The notes: generated from the sequence alone by a model not told the origin. A stretch of 64,000 nt of DNA from Bacteroidales bacterium (GCA_017455065.1 JAFTBU010000056.1:43741-107740), one strand, 5' to 3'; shown: positions 36,301 to 45,823, counted from the stretch's first letter. Program-made: numbers and translations.

Positions 36301-38864
36301 TGGTAGTTGGTCAGCTTACCGTAGAGGACTACATTGTCGCCCACTGCCACCTGGGTGTCGCCCTCGGCCCATGCGCGGTTGCCCAGATAGTACACGCTGT
36401 AGGCGGTGAACTGGGTGGCGGTAGCTGAGCCGTCGGCGGAGATGTTGAAGGTGGCGGTGCCGTGCTGGGCATCGAAGGGGTACTTGATGGAAGAAACCTT
36501 ACCCTTCACATAGACCTCGGAGGTCTCCTTGTCGCCGCCGGCCTTGATGAAGGCAATGGCGCCGTCCACATTGTAAGGATCGGCGAGTGTGCCGCTGCCG
36601 CCGGGGTTGGAAGGACCGGGACCGGGGGTAGGCTCATCGCCGCCGCTGATCTCCCGTGCGCCGGAGAAGACGCCGGGGAAGATGGCCCTCTCGTCAGGGT
36701 AAGAGCCCCAAGAGCCATACTGGGTGTCGAACTGGATGGTCTTGCCGGTGTCGTCGCAGAGTATGCTCACGGTACCGTCGCTGCGGTTCTCGATGGTCCA
36801 CTCGGCGCCGCTTGCAGGCAGCTCCTTGGACACGTTGAAGCTGTTGTAGCTGCCGGTCATGTAGAGATAACGGCCATAGACATCCTGGATGTACCAGCAG
36901 TTGGGAGCCGGGCTGAGGATCCAGATGCAGGCGGGATCGGTGATGGTCAGCGAGCCGTCGGCATTGGCGGTCACGTCGACATAAGGCAGATAGCCGTAGG
37001 TCTTGGTCTCGGCGAGAGCCTGGGCCACGTGCCATACGTCGCCTTCCTTGGAAGCGATGACGAAGCCCTTGGCGGCTGCGTCAGCCTCGGTGATCTCGTT
37101 GACCTTGGTGTAGTCCGCACTCTCCTGAGGCTGGGGAGCGCTGGCCTTCTCGATGAGGATGGGCTGGCAGTTCTTGGCCTGGATGGTACCCTTGTAGGTG
37201 GTCTTCAGAGCATGGAAGGTGATTATGTCGCCCTCCTCGAGACCGAGGTTTGCGAAGGCCTTGTAGGTGCCGTCGAAATCGTAGGTGGTATAGGTGACAC
37301 CGGTGCCGGTGGCATCCTTGAACTCGAAGTTGCCATAGGTGGTGTTGGTGATCTTGGTCACCTCGACCTTGAGGGTGTAACGGGCCTCGTCGGAATCATC
37401 GAGGGCGTTGAATTCCTCGACGGTCTTGTAAGGATAGACTGCCAGAGGCCATGCATTCTTGGCCTGGGGAGCGCCGTTGTGGGAGCTGTGGGGAGCGCCG
37501 ACTTCGATATAGTCGCCGTTCTTGAGGCCGAGGGCCTCGGGAACGCTCTGGCCGCTCTTGCCGCCCTCCTCGGGGAGGAGTCCGTAGATGTAGGCGACGC
37601 CTGTGTGGTCTTCGATGTGGAAGTTGCCGTACTTGCCGGCGTTGCCGCTGTAGGTGACGTCGTTGATGACACCACCGAGCTGGTAGGTGCCGGTGTTGTC
37701 TTCGGGCAGGGCGTTGAATTCAGCGATGGTGGCGGGGACAATGGTCACGACCTTCTGCTGGATGACGCTGAGGTTGAGGGTCTTTTCACCTCCGATCAGG
37801 GTGAATTTGGCGGTCCTGTCAGCATCGGTTCCGGTGTACTCGTCGAAGGTCACCTTGAAGCTGCCGTCGCCGCTGCCGGACTCGGTGAAGGTCTTGACCC
37901 AGTCAGCGCCTTCGCTGATTGAAGCCTTCCAGTCGACATTCGCGGTGATCGCGAACTCGACGGCGGTGTCGCCCGCCAGGACGGTCTTCTCGGTGGCGTC
38001 TGCCACGAGCTTGTCACCGGCCACGACTTCCTTGCTGTCCTCGTAGATGACAGGGTCGATACCGTTCACGCTGTCGTAGATACCCCATGAGCCGTAGCCG
38101 CTGGAGAACTGCATCCAGTATCCTGCGGGGCAGGTGAGCTTGAAGCCGCCCTGTCCGTTGGGGACAATGGTGAAGATGCCATCCTCGCGGGGAGCGGTGG
38201 CGACGTTGAAGCTCTTGTAGGTGCCGGAACGGTAGTAGTAGCGGCCGGACTCGTCCACCAAGTAGAACTTGCCGTTGCCGGCGTCCTCGAGGATGAATCC
38301 GAGCGAACCGTCGGCCAGCTTGATGCTGCCGTCGGCCTGAGGTGCCACTACCTCGTAAGGCAGGTAGCCGTAGCTCTTGCCGGCCTCCAGAGGTGCCGCA
38401 GCCTTGAGGGTACCCTCATCGTTGGCAACGAACAGGTAGGCCTTGCCGGCGGAGACTGCCGTGGCGGGAGTGTAGGTGTGGCTCAGGTCGAGCGCACCCT
38501 CCTGCTTCACGGTGAGACCGGTGGAGACGGAGTAATTGGTCAGGAAAGAAATCTGGGCAGAGCGGGGCTCGTCACCGGTCCATGCGTCGGCGTGGATGGT
38601 CACGGGCACGGCATTGACATTGGCGTCACCGCTCGAAGGGGATACGGTGAATCCTTCGCCCTCCACTTCCGTCCTCCAGGGGACGGTGGAAGAAAGGTTC
38701 ACAACCACATCGCCGCCTTCCTTGGGGATGAGGTCGAAGACGACCTTGTCGACGGAGATGCTGGGGTTGGCGATGGGCTCCTCCATATTGCAGGAACCGA
38801 GCAGAAGGGCGCCTGCAAAGAAGATAGCTGCTGACAATATATTCTTAAGTTTCATATTCCGCAT
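33345..38864 (-). CDS. Giant multidomain surface lipoprotein (BACON, OB-fold, lamin-tail, Ig-like modules)
   Basis: 1839 residues; lipobox LGSC. The start may be ATG 38864 (3 bases after the receptor stop) or 38855 (MKLKNIL). Visible order: BACON (about 35-118); a module of about 150 residues (about 120-275, YGYLPY near 165, GRYYYRSGTYKSFNV, GSWGIYDSVNGIDPV); a second BACON (about 285-375); two OB-like modules opening with EFNAL; a second copy of the 150-residue module (YGYLPY near 625); another OB-like module; a beta domain; a lamin-tail-like domain near 1020 (INEVWPANDKVELFNP, ITGWTLTNG); an OB module; a Big_2-like domain near 1345; an OB module; an InlB-B-like repeat near 1618; a final beta domain. 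No catalytic motif was seen. Likely a receptor partner or adhesin. Confidence 0.8.
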   Translation of the reverse strand: MRNMKLKNILSAAIFFAGALLLGSCNMEEPIANPSISVDKVVFDLIPKEGGDVVVNLSSTVPWRTEVEGEGFTVSPSSGDANVNAVPVTIHADAWTGDEPRSAQISFLTNYSVSTGLTVKQEGALDLSHTYTPATAVSAGKAYLFVANDEGTLKAAAPLEAGKSYGYLPYEVVAPQADGSIKLADGSLGFILEDAGNGKFYLVDESGRYYYRSGTYKSFNVATAPREDGIFTIVPNGQGGFKLTCPAGYWMQFSSGYGSWGIYDSVNGIDPVIYEDSKEVVAGDKLVADATEKTVLAGDTAVEFAITANVDWKASISEGADWVKTFTESGSGDGSFKVTFDEYTGTDADRTAKFTLIGGEKTLNLSVIQQKVVTIVPATIAEFNALPEDNTGTYQLGGVINDVTYSGNAGKYGNFHIEDHTGVAYIYGLLPEEGGKSGQSVPEALGLKNGDYIEVGAPHSSHNGAPQAKNAWPLAVYPYKTVEEFNALDDSDEARYTLKVEVTKITNTTYGNFEFKDATGTGVTYTTYDFDGTYKAFANLGLEEGDIITFHALKTTYKGTIQAKNCQPILIEKASAPQPQESADYTKVNEITEADAAAKGFVIASKEGDVWHVAQALAETKTYGYLPYVDVTANADGSLTITDPACIWILSPAPNCWYIQDVYGRYLYMTGSYNSFNVSKELPASGAEWTIENRSDGTVSILCDDTGKTIQFDTQYGSWGSYPDERAIFPGVFSGAREISGGDEPTPGPGPSNPGGSGTLADPYNVDGAIAFIKAGGDKETSEVYVKGKVSSIKYPFDAQHGTATFNISADGSATATQFTAYSVYYLGNRAWAEGDTQVAVGDNVVLYGKLTNYQGTYETSNKKAFVYSLNGKSEGGVEPAPGPGPDDPEPAGDTQSVNWPEYFNTTENIEPLETYTIDGVKYSFDKNGASTNPRYWASASAVRLYNKNAMTVTAPEGKVITQIEFTDVADNGGGAAPTCSSGAWTPNKWMGKAGSVTLTFAGHMYHGGIKVTLADGSASEDPVCINEVWPANDKVELFNPASSEADITGWTLTNGSESYTIPASKGKVAAGDHVSFPLAVNGTEGFVIVLKDASGAQISKVSNSGATMVPLNEARSSKESYGCVVDGVNTWVVFSHHSIGTSNENGEIEIRGLKGVKEAVPMTDQTVTLIDPVVTYADSRFAVIQEGKYGALLDRSGHGYATGDLFEGFVEADVTANVTNQNLVLGACNFVDNTKTRASELPAENLTIAQVKSRFADLLLNRVILNDVKVTKTAQVGETGAIAQGTDTIQVVTLVPVEFLAEGAEISKLVAFPYYGPGKKQALLVFELAEQDVISLGASVDLSPTEVNIPAGATFNLTATTTSPERIQYYSTTPAVAEVTPSGAVTGVSQGEAEIVAYVKSNGLYPYAEARCLVTVGEALPPAAAGTISDIKAAYNGSSATEFSIALSGALVTYVSGSNFYLEDATGAILGYTSGHGLQAGDMVSGTISGKVTKYQGNFEITNFDKTLATISGGNTVTPTEVPIATLAANFADYESKYVQVSNVTVASVSGKNITLSEDGSVIMFSNQSGSLPTAGTVINVRGLVTYYNATKEVKFFSIANDLDIVSTGGGSGPATVTFSQPTGAAATAGCSFTVSAGGSVISSGANVASGTTVTLTATAGTGYDFTSWTVTGATVVSSTAATTTFTMGTSPVTISATFTPASGGGSPTVASVNIGTYASSNSWTNGTKYTSLSIDSNVTATVSGGGNTGKYYTAGNQWRMYQSENPSITISAGTKTITSVTITYAATNGGTLKNGTATVSSGAAQSPNASSVTYSVGNTGSATNGQVRITEISVTYQ

Positions 38865-38867
38865 GGT

Positions 38868-41800
38868 TTAGAAGATGTAACGCAGGGAAAGGATCATCCT
38901 CCAGGTGGAGCTTGAACTGACGTACTTGCTGAAGGTCTCGGTCACGAAGTTGTTTCCGTCCTTCTGATACTGGAACACGGGCTTGGCACCGGTGGTGTAC
39001 ACGTCCTTGGCATTGGTCAGGGCGAGGCAGTTCACGTTGCCGTAGTTGTAGGTGTTGACAGTCCACTCGTTGCCCCAGTTGGGGTTCAGGAGGTTGAGGA
39101 AGTTCTGGATGTCGACACCGAGCTGGACGGTATGCTTGTGCCTGCTGGCTCCGGTGTAGAAGTAGAAGTTCTGGTTGAACTTGACATCAAGCTTGTGCAC
39201 CCAGGGATAGATGATGGTGTTGCGGTCAGCTATCTGGCCCATGTGGGTGCTGAGGTACTTGTCCTGCTGGATGAGAGTCCAGAAATCCTCTGCCTGCTGG
39301 GCTGCGGTGTAGGTGCCGTTGTCCTTGAAGGTCCAGTTACCGGTACCGAATCCGCCGTTGCCGTAGAGGTCGGAGTAGGTAGGGATGTCCATCAGGGAGT
39401 AGTTGTAGCTGTAGTCACCGTAAACATTGGCGCTGGCATAGCAGAAGCTGCCTACGGAAGTCGGGCCGCCGTAGTAGATGAGGGCGATGGAAGAACCGAA
39501 GTACTTCGCGTAGTCCTTGCTGTAGCTGAGGTTGGCGATGACCCTGTGAGGCATCACGTAGTTGGGATGGCCGAGCTCGTTGGTGTTGGTACCCATCTTG
39601 GTCACGAAGGCCCTCCATGCAGAGGAAACCTGGTCGCCGACTCCGTCGTGCAGAGCCTGTGCGGTGGCATAGGTGTAGGATACGGAAGCGTCGAGAGCGT
39701 TGAAGAACCTCTTCTGCAGCTTGGTGGTCAGGGAGAAGTAACTGCCCCAGAGAGCGGGATTCTTGACATTGTTGATCACGAACACGTTCTGCATGTTGGC
39801 GTCGTAGTAGCCGTTGTTGTAGTAAGGACGTGCGGGGATGTCAGGCACTGCGGTGAGGCGGGTAGGCGCCTTGTAGCCGACATTGGTGATCGTAACAGGG
39901 TTCATGTCCTTGTTGTAGACTGCCTCGACGGATGCGAAGATGTCACCGGGGAGGTGGGCATCCAGGGCGAGGGAGCTCTTCCACGTCTGGGGGTTGGTCA
40001 GGTTGGGATCCATGAGGGTCAGCTGAGGCAGGTAGCTCGGGATGGTAGGAGTGTATCCGCCGGGATAGAGCTGGCCGACCATGGCTGCACGGTCGTTGCT
40101 GATGGTAGGCAGCACGCCGCTGGTCCTGGAGATGGAGGTCTGGAGGACGCCGGAGTTACCGCCCTGTGCGACAATCCAGACGAAGGGATGGCGGCCGGTG
40201 AAGATACCGGTACCTCCGCGGAGCACGAGGTTGCGGTTGCCAAGGATGTCCCAGTTGAAACCTACGCGGGGAGAGATGGCGAGCTGTGCCTTGGGCAGCA
40301 CGGAAGAATCATACTTTCCGCTGGGGTTGGTGACGGTCGGAGCGAAGGTGGCAGCTGCAACGTTGGGGTTGTAGTTGTAGGCCATCGAAGGATAGACCGG
40401 CATTTCGAAACGCACGCCGGCGGTCAGCTTGAAGCGGTCGCCGAAGTTGATCTCGTCCTGCAGGTATGCGGAGAACTGCTCATACTCGAAGGTAGGATAC
40501 TGCTGCTCGAGGGCGGCGTTGTTTCCGTGGGTGATGGCGAACTCCTGAGGGTTGGAGAATACGGTGTTGTTGCGGATGGCGTCGTAGAGTTCCTGCTCAG
40601 TGTTGAAGGGGAACACGAATTCGCCGCCGCCCATGGTCTGGTAACCGTTCCTGATGTGGTTGTACTCAGCCTGGAGACCGAGCAGGAGGTTGTGGGCTCC
40701 TGCGCTGAGGGTCAGCTCGTCGGTAGCGACCACGGTGTCCACGTTGCGGAGGTTTCCGAAGGTGTAGACCTCGCTTCCGAAGGTGGCGTAGAATCCGTCA
40801 CCCACGGTGATGTCGACTCCGGGGAAGTAACCGCCTTCCTGGGAACGGGGGTCGTTCTGCTTGGAATAGGTGGCGCGGAAGACATTGTTCAGGCGGCCGT
40901 CCATGAAGCGGGAGTTCAGTTCGGCAGCGACCGACATGAAGTTCTGCTCCTGATAGTAGCGGGCGTTCTGATAATACATGCCCCACATGGATCCGCGGCC
41001 GTGTGCGGTCGGCAGCGAGCTCGTCATACCGGTGGTCGAAGAAGACGGGGAAGTGACGGACTTGGTGTTGACCATGTTGTAGCGGAGGGTGAGGCGGTGG
41101 TTGCGGTTGATGTTCCAGTCCAGACGGCCGAGGAGCTTCAGCGAAGGAGAAGCGTCGGAATAGCCGTCCACCATACCGGGATCATAGCCGTATTTATCGC
41201 GGAGGAGGTTTCCGAGAGCATCGAGGACCACCCTGGAGGGACGTGCGACACCGTCGTTACCGTTGGTGAAGACATTGCCGCCGGCGACGGGTGTCAGGAC
41301 TCCGCCCACATCTTCCATGTCCACGAACTTGCGTGAAGGGCCGGGGAAGATGGACCTGTCGGCCTCGACATTGAAGAAGAAGAAGAGTTTGTCCTTGATG
41401 ATGGGACCGCCGATGCTGGCGCCGTACATCAGATAGCGGGAGGTGTTCTTGACGAGCTCATTTTCCCCTACTTTGTAGCCCTGCATGTCCTGGTTGCGGA
41501 AATATCCGTAAACAGTGGCCTTGATCTCGTTGGTACCGGACTTGGTGGTGGTGGCGATGCCGGCTCCGGTGAAGCCGCTCTGGCGAACATCGTAGGGAGT
41601 CAGGGTGATGGCCACCTGCTCGAGAGCGTCAAGGGACATCGGGCTGCCGCCAGCAGGAAGGTTGGAACCGATACCGAAGGCGTTGTTCATGGGAGCGCCG
41701 TCCACGGTCACGTAGGAAGAACGGTAGCTTCCGCCTCCGAGGTATGCCTTGTTTCCTGAGACATAGGCCTGAGGGGTCTGGTTGAGGATATCATTCATGC

Positions 41801-42263
41801 TCCTGGAGATGGTAGTAACAGACATGATCTGCTTGGTGCCCAGGGATGTGATGGCACCGGCCCTGTCGGAACGCATGTTGGATGTGCGGCCTTCAGCGGA
41901 GACGACCACTGCGTCAAGCCTCATGGACTCTTCCTTGAGTTCCACGTCGATGACATAGTTGTCGGAAAGGGCCACGTTGACATCCTTGTAGATGGCATCC
42001 ACATAACCCAGGCAGGAAATGGTCACGGTGTAGGGACCACCTGCGGTGATGTTGTTCAAGCGGTAGCGGCCGGAGGCGTCGGACACAGCGTAGAACTGCG
42101 CTCCGGTGGGCTCATAGACCGCGATGACGGCAGCGCCCTGCACAGGGCCCTGGGCATCTGAAACCCTACCACTCATCGATGACGTCGTCACCTGCGCAAA
42201 CGCAGAAACGACGAAAACCATTGCCGCGGCAAGCGACAACAATCTTTTAATGGTTTGCTTCAT
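38868..42263 (-). CDS. Oar-like TonB-dependent receptor (paralogue 1)
   Basis: 1131 residues. Signal peptide to AFAQ, then a carboxypeptidase-regulatory-like domain (about 28-115: SGRVSDAQGPVQGAAVIAVY), plug region (about 140-240: SRSMNDILNQTPQAY, YRSSYVTVDGAPMNNAFGIG) and a large barrel ending in LRYIF. The plug block NNAFGIGSNLPAGGSP is shared almost exactly with the receptor at 42427-45726. The giant lipoprotein gene follows after 3 bases, so both are probably one transcript, and the lipoprotein could be this receptor's surface partner. No SusD-like gene is present. Confidence 0.9.
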   Translation of the reverse strand: MKQTIKRLLSLAAAMVFVVSAFAQVTTSSMSGRVSDAQGPVQGAAVIAVYEPTGAQFYAVSDASGRYRLNNITAGGPYTVTISCLGYVDAIYKDVNVALSDNYVIDVELKEESMRLDAVVVSAEGRTSNMRSDRAGAITSLGTKQIMSVTTISRSMNDILNQTPQAYVSGNKAYLGGGSYRSSYVTVDGAPMNNAFGIGSNLPAGGSPMSLDALEQVAITLTPYDVRQSGFTGAGIATTTKSGTNEIKATVYGYFRNQDMQGYKVGENELVKNTSRYLMYGASIGGPIIKDKLFFFFNVEADRSIFPGPSRKFVDMEDVGGVLTPVAGGNVFTNGNDGVARPSRVVLDALGNLLRDKYGYDPGMVDGYSDASPSLKLLGRLDWNINRNHRLTLRYNMVNTKSVTSPSSSTTGMTSSLPTAHGRGSMWGMYYQNARYYQEQNFMSVAAELNSRFMDGRLNNVFRATYSKQNDPRSQEGGYFPGVDITVGDGFYATFGSEVYTFGNLRNVDTVVATDELTLSAGAHNLLLGLQAEYNHIRNGYQTMGGGEFVFPFNTEQELYDAIRNNTVFSNPQEFAITHGNNAALEQQYPTFEYEQFSAYLQDEINFGDRFKLTAGVRFEMPVYPSMAYNYNPNVAAATFAPTVTNPSGKYDSSVLPKAQLAISPRVGFNWDILGNRNLVLRGGTGIFTGRHPFVWIVAQGGNSGVLQTSISRTSGVLPTISNDRAAMVGQLYPGGYTPTIPSYLPQLTLMDPNLTNPQTWKSSLALDAHLPGDIFASVEAVYNKDMNPVTITNVGYKAPTRLTAVPDIPARPYYNNGYYDANMQNVFVINNVKNPALWGSYFSLTTKLQKRFFNALDASVSYTYATAQALHDGVGDQVSSAWRAFVTKMGTNTNELGHPNYVMPHRVIANLSYSKDYAKYFGSSIALIYYGGPTSVGSFCYASANVYGDYSYNYSLMDIPTYSDLYGNGGFGTGNWTFKDNGTYTAAQQAEDFWTLIQQDKYLSTHMGQIADRNTIIYPWVHKLDVKFNQNFYFYTGASRHKHTVQLGVDIQNFLNLLNPNWGNEWTVNTYNYGNVNCLALTNAKDVYTTGAKPVFQYQKDGNNFVTETFSKYVSSSSTWRMILSLRYIF

Positions 42264-42316
42264 AAACGTTAATATAGGTTAAAATGTATTAGCTTTTACG
42301 CACAATTTACAACTTA

Positions 42317-42324
42317 CAAAGTTA
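42317..42324 (-). promoter_or_regulatory. -7 element (TAACTTTG) for receptor and giant lipoprotein
   Basis: TAACTTTG read leftward, 53 bases upstream of the receptor ATG at 42263 and downstream of the previous gene's terminator. Confidence 0.55.
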
Positions 42325-42374
42325 GTTATTAACAGGGGAAGATTCAGAGAACTTATTAACAACTTATCAACAAA

Positions 42375-42404
42375 AAGGGCGACCCTTTCAACAGGATCGC
42401 CCTT
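42375..42404 (-). terminator. Factor-independent terminator after receptor paralogue 2
   Basis: AAGGGCGA (42375-42382) and TCGCCCTT (42397-42404) form the stem; on the minus strand it is followed by a short T-run. It lies 22 bases past the stop of the upstream receptor gene. Confidence 0.85.
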
Positions 42405-42426
42405 GATATCGTATGTCAGCAGTCTG

Positions 42427-45400
42427 CTAGAAGAAGTAGCGGGCGCTGAAGAGGATGGACCAGGTGGAGAGGGCTCCGGCGTAGGTCTCGAAGCGGCACT
42501 TCTCGTTGTCGAAGGTGTAGACACCACCCTTGTAGGAGAGGGCTGCATTGGACTGCATCTGCTTCACGTTGCCCCAGGCGGGATTCAGCAGGTTGCCGAG
42601 GTTGTTGATGTCGACACCGAGCCTGATGGTGTGCTCCCTGCCGAGAGCGTTGAACATGAAGTCCTGGGAAACCTTTGCGCTGAGCTGGCTGAACCAAGGC
42701 ATGACGGCGCCGCCGCGGGTTGCGTACTGGCCACGGTGCTTGCTGAGGTACTTGTCAGCTGCGATGAAGCTCTCGAAGGCGTTCCTGTTGTCCTCGCTGC
42801 TCCAAGGCATGGCCTTGAGCTGGGCGGAGGTGGGGATGTAGATGAGGTTGGGGCTGCCGCCGAGGCCGGTGTAGTCGGCGTCGAAGGTATAGCTGTAGCG
42901 GGATGCTGCGAACTGGCCTGCGAAACCGTAGTTGTAACCTTCGTAGAAGAGGCTGAAGTTGGTAGCCATGTGACGGCCTTCCTTGACGGTGTAGCTGGCG
43001 CTGCCGATCACACGGTGGGGAGCCACGAAGGAGCTGTAACCGAGCTCATCAGCGTTGGTACCGTTGACAGTGTAGATGTTGTTGGTGAATGCGCTGGTGA
43101 CCTGGTCACCGTCGCCGTCGGTGAGAGCCTTGGCCACGGAGTAGGTGTATGCTGCCATGAGGCTGAGACCCCAGTTGAAGTCCTTCTTGAGGCTGGCGGT
43201 GACGGAGGTGTAGAAGCCCTGGTCGACGCCCTTGGCAGGATTGGTGATCATGTAAGGGAGCACCTTGCCGACAGCGGGGATGGCATTGTACTGAGTCCTG
43301 GCGGAGGGCTCGCCGGGCAGCTGGAAGGTGGAGGTGGTGTAGCCCTGCCTGTGGACCACGGTGGAGCTGAAGTTCTTGTTGAAGATACCTTCTACGCTGG
43401 CGCGGATGTCACCGGGGAGCTTGGCGTCGAGGGCGAGGGAAGCCTTCCAGGTCTCGGGCATCCTGAGGTTCTTGTCCAGGATGGTGGCTCCGGTGGGAGC
43501 TGCGAGGTTCTCATTGCGCTTGAAGGCGCCGCCGAACATCTCGGAAGTGATGTCAGCCACGTTGGTGTGGAAATGAGGGATGGTGACTCCGCTCACTTTG
43601 CCGTCGGTGGAAGCGCTGATGTCGCTGGCCTTCATGATGACCTGGTTCTGGAGGCTGTTGGAGTTGCCTGCCACGGACACGATCCAGACGAAGGGGATAC
43701 GTCCGGTGTAGAAGCCGGTACCTCCGCGGAGGATGAGGCTGCGGTCACCGAGGATGTCCCAGTTGAAACCGATACGGGGGGAGACATTCAGTTTGGCAGC
43801 GGGCATGTCGCTGGTCTTGAAGCCACCGTAATTGGCGTAGATATTGGTGAAATTCCTGTTCTCGTTGCCGGTGATGTCGGGGAACATGGGCACCTCGAAG
43901 CGGATGCCGGCGGTGAACTTGAAGTTGTCGCTGATGTTCAGTTCATCCTGCACATAGAAGGAGAGCTGGTTGTAGTCGAATGAAGGGAAGACCTGCGCGA
44001 GTTCGTCGTTGTTGCCATGGGTGATGGCGAAGGACACGGGAGTGGCGTCGTTCTTGAAGGACTCCCATGAATCATAGACGTACCAGCCGGCGCCGCCCTG
44101 CATGAATCCGTTCCTGGTGCGGTTGTGCTCGAACTGTGCACCCAGGATGAAGTTGTGGATGCCGGAAGTGTAACTGAGCTCGTCGGTGAAGACCATGGTC
44201 TCCACGTCGCGGAGGTTGCCGTAGGTGAAGGGGTCGGGGCCGAAGGTGGTGAAAACGGTGCCGTCCTTCAGGATGTCCACGGTCGGGAAGTTGCCGCCGT
44301 AGAAGCTACGGGGCATGTACTGGTGGGAATAGGTTCCACGCAGCATGTTGGTCATGCGTCCGTCGAGGAAGGAGCTGTTGAGCTCACCTGCAAAGGAGTA
44401 GAAGTTGTCATCGGTGAAATAGTAAGTGCTCTCGAAAGGAAGGGCGGTGGTGAGGCCGGAACGGCCGCCGGTCTTACGGGTGTAACCGATGTTGGCGGGG
44501 CCGTCTCCCACGGGGTTGATCGAAGAAGAAGGAGAGGAAACGGTCTTGCGGGTCACCTGGCTGTAGCGCAGGGTGAGACGGTGGTTGTTGTTGATATTCC
44601 AGTCCAGACGGCCGAGGAACTTCATGATGGGAGTGCCTACGGAGAAGTTCTCGAAACGGCCGGGATCGTAGTTGTACTTGGAAGAGAGGAACTCTTTGAT
44701 ACTGTTCATCTCAGCTGCGGTGGGACGGGTGACGTTGCCGCCTGCGCCCGGAGTCCAGGAACCGTTGTTGGCAAGGTTGGTGGTAGCGACGCTGCTCTTG
44801 GGCTCGTACTCGAAGTTGGCGAAGAAGAAGAGCTTGTTCTTGATGATGGGACCGCCGATGCTGGCACCTACGGTGTTGCTGAACGCCTCGGTCAGGGGAA
44901 GCTCGGCCTTCTCGCCGTTGGACTTCACATAGTTGCGACCCTGGATCTTGCCGGAGGTGTAGTAGTCGTACACGGAGAGCTTGAACTCGTTGGTACCCCT
45001 CTTGGTCACGGAGTTGACTGCAGCTCCGGTGAAACCGCCCTGACGGACGTCATAAGGAGTGATGTTGATGCTCATCTGCTCGATGGCGTCGAGGGAGATG
45101 GGGCTTCCGCCTGCGGGGAGGTTGGAACCGATACCGAAAGCGTTGTTGAAGGCTGCACCGTCCACGGTGATGTAGGAAGAACGGTAGTTACCGCCGCCGA
45201 CAGAGAAACCGCTGCCGCCGGTATTGGCCTGGGGAGTCAGACGGAGCACGTCGTTGAGGCTGCGGCCGGTGGAAGTAGGCATGTTCTCCATGGTCTTGAG
45301 GCTCACGGAGGTGCCGGCGCCGCTGCGACGGATATTCATTCCGGATTCGGAAGCGTCGGCGGACACGACGACTGCCTCGAGGCCGATAGCCTCTTCCTGG

Positions 45401-45726
45401 AGGGTGAAGTCGGCGACTGAAGTCTCACCGATAGCGGTGTAGAAGCCATTGATCACGGAGGAGCGGTAGCCGAGGATCTCGACCTTCACTTCGTAGGGAC
45501 CTCCGGGGATGACGCCGTTGATACGGTACTGTCCGTTGGCATCGGAAACAGCATAGTAGGAAGCGCCTGAAGGGGTGTAAGTCGCGATGACGGCGGCACC
45601 GTTCACGGCGCCGGAGGCATCGGATACCTTACCTGTGATGGCTGAGGTCGTAACCTGCGCGTAGGCGGAAACGACAAAAAGCATCGCTGCCAGAACTGAC
45701 AGCAAGTACATGAATACTTTTTTCAT
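42427..45726 (-). CDS. Oar-like TonB-dependent receptor (paralogue 2)
   Basis: 1099 residues with the same architecture as the next gene downstream: signal peptide to AYAQ, carboxypeptidase-regulatory-like domain (ITGKVSDASGAVNGAAVIATY), plug (RSLNDVLRLTPQA, YRSSYITVDGAAFNNAFGIG) and barrel ending in ARYFF. A terminator separates it from paralogue 1, so each has its own transcript. Oar-type receptors are tied to outer-membrane import or protein secretion in Bacteroidetes; the ligand here is unknown. Confidence 0.9.
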   Translation of the reverse strand: MKKVFMYLLSVLAAMLFVVSAYAQVTTSAITGKVSDASGAVNGAAVIATYTPSGASYYAVSDANGQYRINGVIPGGPYEVKVEILGYRSSVINGFYTAIGETSVADFTLQEEAIGLEAVVVSADASESGMNIRRSGAGTSVSLKTMENMPTSTGRSLNDVLRLTPQANTGGSGFSVGGGNYRSSYITVDGAAFNNAFGIGSNLPAGGSPISLDAIEQMSINITPYDVRQGGFTGAAVNSVTKRGTNEFKLSVYDYYTSGKIQGRNYVKSNGEKAELPLTEAFSNTVGASIGGPIIKNKLFFFANFEYEPKSSVATTNLANNGSWTPGAGGNVTRPTAAEMNSIKEFLSSKYNYDPGRFENFSVGTPIMKFLGRLDWNINNNHRLTLRYSQVTRKTVSSPSSSINPVGDGPANIGYTRKTGGRSGLTTALPFESTYYFTDDNFYSFAGELNSSFLDGRMTNMLRGTYSHQYMPRSFYGGNFPTVDILKDGTVFTTFGPDPFTYGNLRDVETMVFTDELSYTSGIHNFILGAQFEHNRTRNGFMQGGAGWYVYDSWESFKNDATPVSFAITHGNNDELAQVFPSFDYNQLSFYVQDELNISDNFKFTAGIRFEVPMFPDITGNENRNFTNIYANYGGFKTSDMPAAKLNVSPRIGFNWDILGDRSLILRGGTGFYTGRIPFVWIVSVAGNSNSLQNQVIMKASDISASTDGKVSGVTIPHFHTNVADITSEMFGGAFKRNENLAAPTGATILDKNLRMPETWKASLALDAKLPGDIRASVEGIFNKNFSSTVVHRQGYTTSTFQLPGEPSARTQYNAIPAVGKVLPYMITNPAKGVDQGFYTSVTASLKKDFNWGLSLMAAYTYSVAKALTDGDGDQVTSAFTNNIYTVNGTNADELGYSSFVAPHRVIGSASYTVKEGRHMATNFSLFYEGYNYGFAGQFAASRYSYTFDADYTGLGGSPNLIYIPTSAQLKAMPWSSEDNRNAFESFIAADKYLSKHRGQYATRGGAVMPWFSQLSAKVSQDFMFNALGREHTIRLGVDINNLGNLLNPAWGNVKQMQSNAALSYKGGVYTFDNEKCRFETYAGALSTWSILFSARYFF

Positions 45727-45773
45727 AATAATAAAAACACTATTAAACTAACTGGTCACCTTCATGACCGCCG

Positions 45774-45781
45774 CAAAGGTA
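45774..45781 (-). promoter_or_regulatory. -7 element (TACCTTTG) for receptor paralogue 2
   Basis: TACCTTTG followed by CGGCG, the same 13 bases as the metK promoter (47551-47563), 47 bases ahead of the receptor ATG. Confidence 0.6.
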
Positions 45782-45823
45782 TAAAATTCTGAATACATTT
45801 CATATCATTGCAGCGTAAAAAAA

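Noticed and set aside
34434-36428. Long rightward open frame of 664 codons opposite the giant lipoprotein gene
   Set aside because: Pure antisense of a well-supported gene; composition is Gly/Val-rich without domains. The same applies to long frames opposite the receptors (39132-41336, 42403-43983), the M3 peptidase (22568-24244) and the RND pump (57427-59448).
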